Source: Lasiodiplodia sp. COLG20 (Eukaryota; Ascomycota; Dothideomycetes; Botryosphaeriales; Botryosphaeriaceae). From it: a stretch of DNA of 64,000 bases. Every line of letters starts with the position of its first letter. The stretch's first letter is position 1. The DNA lies in NCBI GenBank assembly GCA_009801085.1, contig VNWV01000018.1, forward strand, positions 124,001 to 188,000, in the 5' to 3' direction. Below the pieces are notes generated by a model. It had not been told where the DNA came from. It saw nothing but the letters and a program-made list of their open reading frames with translations, and searched no databases. Position numbers and translations under genes: made by a program. Shown here one piece after another: positions 57,864 to 64,000 of this stretch.

Positions 57864-58464
57864 TTCATGATGCAAACGAATGATGGAAAAGCATGTCTCC
57901 TGACTGGCACGGGTTAGACTTGGGGATAAGAATATGGCGTTATAGGAAAAGGCTTGCATGGTCTCCTCTGGCCCTATCTTGCGGAATATACTCTCGCTTG
58001 GGTGGCTTCTGATTTGGTTTCGGTAGAGTAGAACTTCAAATGGGTCAGACCCACCAAAAATATTTAAGAAATTTCTGAAGAACTGGAGCGCACTTTATCT
58101 GGTAGTTTGGAGTGGTGATCTTAGTCACGGGTAGCGCGTCATTCTCCCGTCATGCGAATTTACTGGCATAGGCAGAAGGATCATAATCACTACCATGTGT
58201 AAAGTAAATGCTTATTCAATTTACTCCAAAAGCCGCGTACATTTGAATTTAATGAAGTTGAGAAGGAGCTAAGTATGGAGTCTTACCAGAATGTTCCGCC
58301 CGCGAGCGGTTGCCTCAGATACAACGCGCGTCACCTCACCGCGTAACTTTGATCGCCCAACTCTTACGCTCACGAGCCTAACCACCCACGTACAACGCAC
58401 TTACACTTAGTGATTTCGCCTCTAAAACCTTGTATCGAGTCAAACCTACCTCAAATCAAGAAGA
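57864..58464. other. Intergenic, Ade4 to MYND protein
   Basis: 600 nt, AT-rich in the middle (58190-58260). No gene is supported. It presumably includes the promoter of the MYND-finger gene. Confidence 0.55.
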
Positions 58465-59550
58465 ATGTCCTCGACAGCGACAGCAGAAGCGTCCGCGCCC
58501 AACGCTTCTACCACGACCGACAACCCCGCACCCGCCTCTAAACCCACCACCGATGCGCCCTCCTACACCTCCGACGTCTCCCCTCCCGCCTACAGCGATG
58601 CAGCACCTACCTACGACCTCGCGGCACCTCCTTCCACCTCAGACCCGTCCACTACCCCCGCCGACGCCGCCGATGCCGCAAACCAAACCTCCGCCTCCTC
58701 CGCCACCGCCGGCGCACCCATGAACCTCGAAGAAGGCACCGAGCTCGACGCAACACCCATTCCCTTCCACTTCCTCATCCAGAGCAGCACCTCCGCGGAC
58801 TCGTCGTCGTCATCACAAAACACGCCGACAACGACGACCACCACGAAAAAGATCACCCACACTCACCCGGTGCCCGACATCCTCCTCGGCTCCTCCCCGC
58901 CGGCAGAAGCCCAAGACCTCTTCGTCGACGTGCTCAGCGACGCGCTGGGCGCGCACCAAGAAGAGTGCCGGGCCGCGGCGCCGCAGGCGTGCGACATCTG
59001 CGGCGAGGAGGCGGCGAGCGTGCTGCTGACACCCATCAGCTTCCTGCACGTCGACGAGAACCAGCCGCCCGAGTACAACGAGAGCGAGGTGGTCGATGAA
59101 GAGGAGGCTGTCGACAATGAGGACAGCGACAACAGCAACAACCCGCTAGCCCGCCGCCTCGGCAGGCGCGTCGAGGTGCTAGTCACGCCCGTGTGCGCGC
59201 GCGACAACTGCGGGCAGCTGGCGCGCAAGCGGCTGCGCTGCGCGATGGAGGATACGCATAATGATCATGAGCACGAAGAGCGCGTGACGGTCGCCCTGCC
59301 GCAGGGCGCGGAGGACCCGCGGTGCAAGGTTTGTGGCGTCAATCCGCCGGATGGAGGGGCGAAGAAGTGCGCGGGATGTGGGGTCGTAAGGTACTGTGGG
59401 AGGGAATGCCAGCGGAAGGATTGGAGGGCCGGGCACAAGAGGTTGTGCGCGACTTATGCAGAGCTGGTGGAGGATGGGCGGATGGAGGAGGTGGTGGGCA
59501 TGGAAGAGGTGGTCCAGAGGACGTTGGGTGGGCAGGGGACGCCGGCATGA
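58465..59550 (+). CDS. MYND zinc-finger protein, 361 residues
   Basis: One exon. Residues 1-130 are Ser/Thr/Pro/Ala-rich and disordered. The middle carries a cysteine pair (CDICGEE), an acidic tract (EEEAVDNEDSDNSN) and a second pair (CARDNCGQ), perhaps a degenerate additional metal site. The C-terminus holds a complete MYND finger at about residues 287-330: CKVCG, CAGCGVVRYCGRECQRKDWRAGHKRLC. MYND fingers mediate protein-protein interaction. The protein lacks a SET domain, so it is probably not a methyltransferase. The start at 58465 is the first ATG of the frame; the overlapping Pro-rich frame at 58430 is a shadow. Confidence 0.85.
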   Translation: MSSTATAEASAPNASTTTDNPAPASKPTTDAPSYTSDVSPPAYSDAAPTYDLAAPPSTSDPSTTPADAADAANQTSASSATAGAPMNLEEGTELDATPIPFHFLIQSSTSADSSSSSQNTPTTTTTTKKITHTHPVPDILLGSSPPAEAQDLFVDVLSDALGAHQEECRAAAPQACDICGEEAASVLLTPISFLHVDENQPPEYNESEVVDEEEAVDNEDSDNSNNPLARRLGRRVEVLVTPVCARDNCGQLARKRLRCAMEDTHNDHEHEERVTVALPQGAEDPRCKVCGVNPPDGGAKKCAGCGVVRYCGRECQRKDWRAGHKRLCATYAELVEDGRMEEVVGMEEVVQRTLGGQGTPA

Positions 59551-61132
59551 ATGGTGTGAGTGTGATGCAATGAGGGTTTATGCGGCTCTGCTCGGGACGT
59601 GAAAGATCCGGGATGGTGTTTTGGGAGGTTGCACGGGGTGGGGATGGGGACTCGGGAGTCGGCTTTGCCGTTGATGGGGCCACCAAGGTGTCAGCACCAC
59701 CCCTAAGCACGAGCGAGACTGCACGCATGGACGAGCGGGAGACGGGCGGATCACGTCTGTGCGGTTGCTTGTCATCCATGGGGCTGGGATGGAGGCAGAT
59801 CTGCGGCCCTGCGCCCCAACCGCTGCTACCAGGAAGACCCTACTTTTTTTTTGGCGGCCTTGCGCTCATCCTTCGATGCCTGGATTGGGGGACCCGGAGC
59901 GCAACGGGAGATCCTTCAGTGCCTACAGCACTGGTTGTGTGGGGCACGACAGATTCTGTAGCCATCACGACAATTCCTGCGACTGTTGGCCGAGACCGAG
60001 ATCATTGCCTGATGAGGCATGTCAGTCGAATTTAACCAGTTGGTTGTTGGTGTTTACCTCGGCTCGTACCAAAAGTTTGACCAAACTGCAAGTACGAGCC
60101 GCAAACTATACTATTTTATCTGCATCTTTCCTAACCTTACTGCTTCCTCTTTCGTCAACTCCGAAACTCCCGTTCGACTCGCTTCTGTTCCTTCTATAAA
60201 CTTTGTGACGTCACAACCAACAGGATCATCCATATACACAACCAACAACGTTACGGGAGGCCTAACGCCTAGAGAAAAGGAAGAGGACTGAAGCTGACCG
60301 TGCATTCAAATTTGGAGCTGACTGCGCATTGCAATATCTGAGGACACTCGATTTGCTGATCGCACGAAAATGTGGGCTACTTTTGTCAGTGCTTCAACAT
60401 CTACGCAGAAAGCACCCGGCGAGTACGGGCGGTTTGCCTCGAAGCTTTCGGGACTACCGGATACGTGACTTGGTTCCTTAGAGAGTATGATAAACGAATT
60501 GCCATGCCGGTCCGAGAGGAGGTGAAACCGGCTGGTCCGGACTTTCCCCAATAGAAGAACAGGGCAAATTGTGGCTTGAGCGGGAAAGCATCACGGGGCA
60601 TAAGCGGTCGGAGAAGGTTGAGAGTCGCTCTCCAGCTCCGACCTAAATGATCGTGGGGGCGCAAAGTACGAGAAAAGGCGGAGCCAAGGGTCCTTCCCGC
60701 CTACCCGCCTACGAGCATGATGCTTGTTCTGCTAGCCACGGCCTTCTTTCTAGTGCATACCGGACCGACGTCCGCCTATTCATGCTTAAGTATCAACCAT
60801 TCGGATTGGGAGGGGCCGAAGGACTCGTTTCCTGAATGCTCTAGAGGAGGTTTTACGACTGGTGACGTCGGTTTTCCTTGTGCTTCGTCGTCGCTAACTG
60901 CCGACATGAGCGGAACTTTTGTCGTTTTCGCTTTTGCCGTCTGCTGTGTGACAGCACGCTCCCAAAGAACGGCCGGCCGAACGCCATGGTGCAGTGGCTT
61001 TACTTGCGTACCTTCGCGTTCGGACTTCCACAATTGCGAACGCCACGGTCGAAGTCCGACAGGCAGACAAATGTTGTTGGGATTGCGTATACAAGCGGGA
61101 CCTCGATCGCACGAGCTCTGGCGTAAGGAGCT

Positions 61133-61172
<40 letters not shown>

Positions 61173-62561
61173 GCACATGGGCGGGGAAGACTGTGGCTTG
61201 TTACCTGGCTGTGGTTCTAACGATCTGGGGCCATCTGTTAATGGGTATTTGTCTTCGGTACTCGAGACAAACATGCAAGGAACTGCAGTACAAACCGGGT
61301 GCCACACCTTGTTGTCACGGTGACGCCCAATCACGAATTTCTCGGACCGAAGTGTACCTTGCTTTGGAAGAAAGCATCGTGAGAATGGTTTGGAGGAGTA
61401 CTACGACTAGGCGGCAGACCCGGCCAGGCAAGGTGGGGAAGCCCAACAACAGTCATGTGGCGCTCTGCCACCGCTGACGGCGCATATGGAGCAAATGCAA
61501 CTTCGGGGGGTTTTGCAGGAGCTTTGCGGGACGAGTAGCTCGATGAAGGCCACCGCCCGCCATCTCCACCGCATCGGTGGTGCTAGCCAGCCAGTCGTCC
61601 ACGATGGCGCCACCGGGCTCGGCCGGCTCTTTTGCAGGATTGCAACTTATGCAGATATCAACCACGCTTCTCTTGTATGCGCGCGACGCAGAGCGGTAGT
61701 AGCGACCGTCACAAGATGCGCTTGGCGATGGCCGTTGGTCGCTCTGCAACCCTGTGCGTCGTCGATCGTCCAGGATGGCTGTGTTCGGGCCATGCCTGGC
61801 CACGCTGGCTTGGCGTGGCAGCCTCGAGCTTCACATGGCGGCTCCAGACAGGGCGACTCATCGAAAAGCGGCTGATATTCTCGGCCGGCCTTCAGCTGAT
61901 TCAGCTGAGGCCCGAGTGCGCGCGTACAATCAGGCATGCGGTGGTCTCAGGCAGACGAGGTGGAGCCCCCAGCCTTTATCTCGCTCGGGCGGCTACCTAA
62001 CGGCGCAGCAGCGCGAGCAGCAGTATTTGAGAAAAAATCGGGAGCATGCTTTTTGGAGGTGGGCGGAGCACAGGAATAGACGGATGCATGGATGGCTGTG
62101 CGCAGAACAGCGGGGGTGGGGCACAGGCCACGGCGTGCACAGCTATTTTTACAACCTCTCAGCCTTTGACCGCTGCGCGCGATTGGCTCCAACCCCGGCA
62201 GATCGATGCCGTGCGCCTGGTCGCCGCCTGCCGGTCGGCCGCCGCACTGGACCCCAAGCCGGCGAAGCAACATCACCAACTGGTCGGCTCCGGGCGGGCG
62301 TCAGCACCGACGCCCAAGCCTGGAGCCCGCAAAGTTGTAGCTCTGGTAGTTTATTTCGGTCGTGGCCTGCTTCCGCGCGGCGCCTGTCTTATACGTGCCC
62401 CAAGCCAATCCACTAAGCCACGCGTAGTCTGCCCTCAGCCTCCATCAACCAGCGATATACACGCTGCTTCTCCCCAATCACCACTAGCTACCGTACTCTA
62501 ATTTTGCCTCCTCTCACGTACGCTCCGTCGGGAGCTTGAGAGCGTCCCGCCAACCGCCACA
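59551..62561. other. Gene-free 3 kb with a T36 tract
   Basis: I find no gene. ORFs at 59580-60199, 60717-61334 and 61486-62501 exist on both strands at once and lack any recognisable domain. A 36-T tract at 61136-61171 lies in the middle. The last 100 nt is probably the leader of the gene beginning at 62562. Confidence 0.5.
61136..61171. repeat. T36 homopolymer tract
   Basis: 36 consecutive T residues in intergenic DNA. It may be the poly(A) trace of a retrotransposed sequence on the minus strand, or slippage. No element could be recognised beside it. Confidence 0.85.
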
Positions 62562-64000
62562 ATGAGCTCCACACCCATATCCGTCGACGACGTCTCGATG
62601 ACCTCGGGCACGCAGACGCCACTCTCATCTCATCCCTCTAAGAAATTCCGCGTCTCTCGCTCAGGCTCGAAGCGACGCGTAGCCATCTGCAGCATCCGGC
62701 GGCGACCTGACTCTGTCTTTAGTCGCCGTGGAACAGACACCCCGGTCCAGATTGTTGCGCCGTTTTCCGACTCTCTTCCCCAGACTCCTTTGGAAGTTCC
62801 CGTGTCCAGGTATTCGTCAAAGAGGTGGATAATGGGCCGGTCAAAGCAGCCCGAGCTCCGGGGCTGCGTCCTTCGAGCCGTCCCCAAAGCAGCACAGGCT
62901 CCCGCCCTGCCGTCACCAATCGCCGCTGCTCCTGGCTCTCCCTTCACCTACCGCTCTCCCTCCAATCCCCTCAGCCACGCACATGTCGATGCAACCATGG
63001 CAACATCACCAAACGAGGAGATCCTGAGCAACATTGGACAATCTCCTGCACCGACGCCATCGCCGCCGTACTTCCCAAGTGTCTCGCCGAGCTTGCCACC
63101 GAAGAAGGGTAGGAAGGAAAGAAAGAGCGAGGGAGATGCGGGGTATATTGGCGTCTGGAAGGATGGCAAAGCCCATTGGGAGGCCGAGGTGGCAGCGATG
63201 CCCCCCGTGCCACATCCCCCGAACACGTCCGTCGTCGAGCTGGATTCGAGACCCATCAGGCTAGAGACTCCGGTGCGCGAGCTGCCCTCGATGCAGAAGG
63301 ATAAGAGGCCCAGGATACAGGTGATCATCCCCAACGACCTCCGCAATCGTGCTCCTCATGCGCGACCTCCTTTTGTGTCACAGGCAGTGCAACACTCGAG
63401 CGCCGGTGAAATCATATCATCGCGCGATGTCTCCCCGCCCTTGGCCAACGACATGATTCAAGTACGCAACTCGGCCGTGTCACCGATAGCACACCAGATC
63501 TTGACCCACCGCCAGCAGACGGTGCCGGTTTATCTGGAGCAGGTCGATGAGGTGCCCGTCGTGACGAAGCACCCTTCCATCTCGAGCTCGTCCGGAATGT
63601 CTACCTCGGAAATCGACGACTCGAAATCATCCGTCTACACCAAGAGCAACAGGACATCATGGACTAGCATCGACGACAACCTGGAGCCCGGCCTTCGGCA
63701 GAACCTGCACCTGGCCGGACTCACAGCGAGCAAGGCCTACTCGATCGTTTCGCCCACCGAAGCAGGAATTTTCGATGACGCAACGCCTATCCATTCCACC
63801 AGCAGCCAACCAAGAAGTCCGGTCTCCAAACAGAACAGCTTACGTAAGGACAAGCCTCTCCCTCCAGAGCCTCAGGCCCCAAGCATCCAGCAGACGGTTG
63901 CCAAACTCCGGAACAGCGCTAGCACACCGACGCTTGCCACGCGAAACTCAATTGCGAGTAGGAGAAATACGCGTCGTAACCAGCGCGTCACTTCACTTCC
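62562..64000 (+). CDS. N-terminal part of a large Ser/Pro-rich disordered protein, 3' partial
   Basis: From the ATG at 62562 (context caatgagc) the frame stays open for 479 codons to the window edge. Codon usage is even and GC-rich in third positions. The product is hydrophilic and rich in Ser, Pro, Thr, Arg and Lys, with repeated SP/TP sites. It has no signal peptide or membrane segment in the visible part. A conserved-looking block KRPRIQVIIPNDLRNRAPH lies at about residues 248-266 and a DDNLEPGLRQNLHLAGL block at about residues 371-387. It looks like the disordered N-terminus of a signalling or nuclear regulator. I do not recognise the family. Confidence 0.75.
   Translation, partial: MSSTPISVDDVSMTSGTQTPLSSHPSKKFRVSRSGSKRRVAICSIRRRPDSVFSRRGTDTPVQIVAPFSDSLPQTPLEVPVSRYSSKRWIMGRSKQPELRGCVLRAVPKAAQAPALPSPIAAAPGSPFTYRSPSNPLSHAHVDATMATSPNEEILSNIGQSPAPTPSPPYFPSVSPSLPPKKGRKERKSEGDAGYIGVWKDGKAHWEAEVAAMPPVPHPPNTSVVELDSRPIRLETPVRELPSMQKDKRPRIQVIIPNDLRNRAPHARPPFVSQAVQHSSAGEIISSRDVSPPLANDMIQVRNSAVSPIAHQILTHRQQTVPVYLEQVDEVPVVTKHPSISSSSGMSTSEIDDSKSSVYTKSNRTSWTSIDDNLEPGLRQNLHLAGLTASKAYSIVSPTEAGIFDDATPIHSTSSQPRSPVSKQNSLRKDKPLPPEPQAPSIQQTVAKLRNSASTPTLATRNSIASRRNTRRNQRVTSL

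Noticed and set aside
61754..62416. 220-residue plus-strand ORF in the gene-free region
   Set aside because: No recognisable motif; three other ORFs overlap it on both strands. Composition looks random.

Overview
The window is nuclear DNA of a filamentous ascomycete (Pezizomycotina). The reasons are short 46-75 nt GT-AG introns with CTNAC-type branch points, the gene families present (GH62 and GH10 secreted xylan enzymes, LaeA-like methyltransferase, PaxM-like FAD monooxygenase, RID/DmtA-type DNA methyltransferase, QDE-2-type Argonaute, fungal NLR/STAND proteins), and the absence of any operon structure. I cannot place it to class with confidence; Dothideomycetes would fit. All exon joins were made by hand from splice sites and reading frame, without transcript support.

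Left part (1-13.6 kb): the 3' part of a FAD monooxygenase with a C-terminal multi-pass membrane region; a LaeA-like methyltransferase on the opposite strand; a xylan-degrading pair (GH62 arabinofuranosidase and GH10 xylanase); and a complete Argonaute with an RGG-rich N-terminus and an intact DEDD slicer tetrad. A gene-poor stretch follows (13.6-21.9 kb), holding one five-exon small gene of unknown function. After it come a small secreted cysteine-containing protein and a DUF7703-like membrane protein.

Middle part (25.6-36.3 kb): two inverted copies of a TA-flanked, TIR-bearing MITE bracket a three-exon membrane protein with a large ectodomain. They are followed by Trm44 (tRNA Um44 methyltransferase), an AT-hook/F-box-like protein, and the mitochondrial magnesium channel Mrs2.

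NLR island (36.9-48 kb): a six-exon gene on the minus strand encodes an N-terminal patatin phospholipase, an NB-ARC NTPase, a helical region and, in its last exon, a ubiquitin-like domain that aligns without gaps to ubiquitin but lacks the terminal diglycine. A short-chain dehydrogenase separates it from a second NLR of a different type (SesA-like, NACHT, ankyrin-like) on the plus strand. A cysteine-rich ORF and a frameshifted gene remnant follow. The patatin-NB-ARC-Ubl protein is the most unusual item in the window.

Right part (49-64 kb): a charged low-complexity protein, a RID/DmtA-like DNA methyltransferase, the purine enzyme Ade4, a MYND zinc-finger protein, a 3 kb gene-free stretch with a 36-nt T tract, and the open N-terminal half of a Ser/Pro-rich disordered protein running off the edge. 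Argonaute (RNA silencing) and the DNA methyltransferase (RIP-type defence) together point to a genome with active or formerly active repeat defence.
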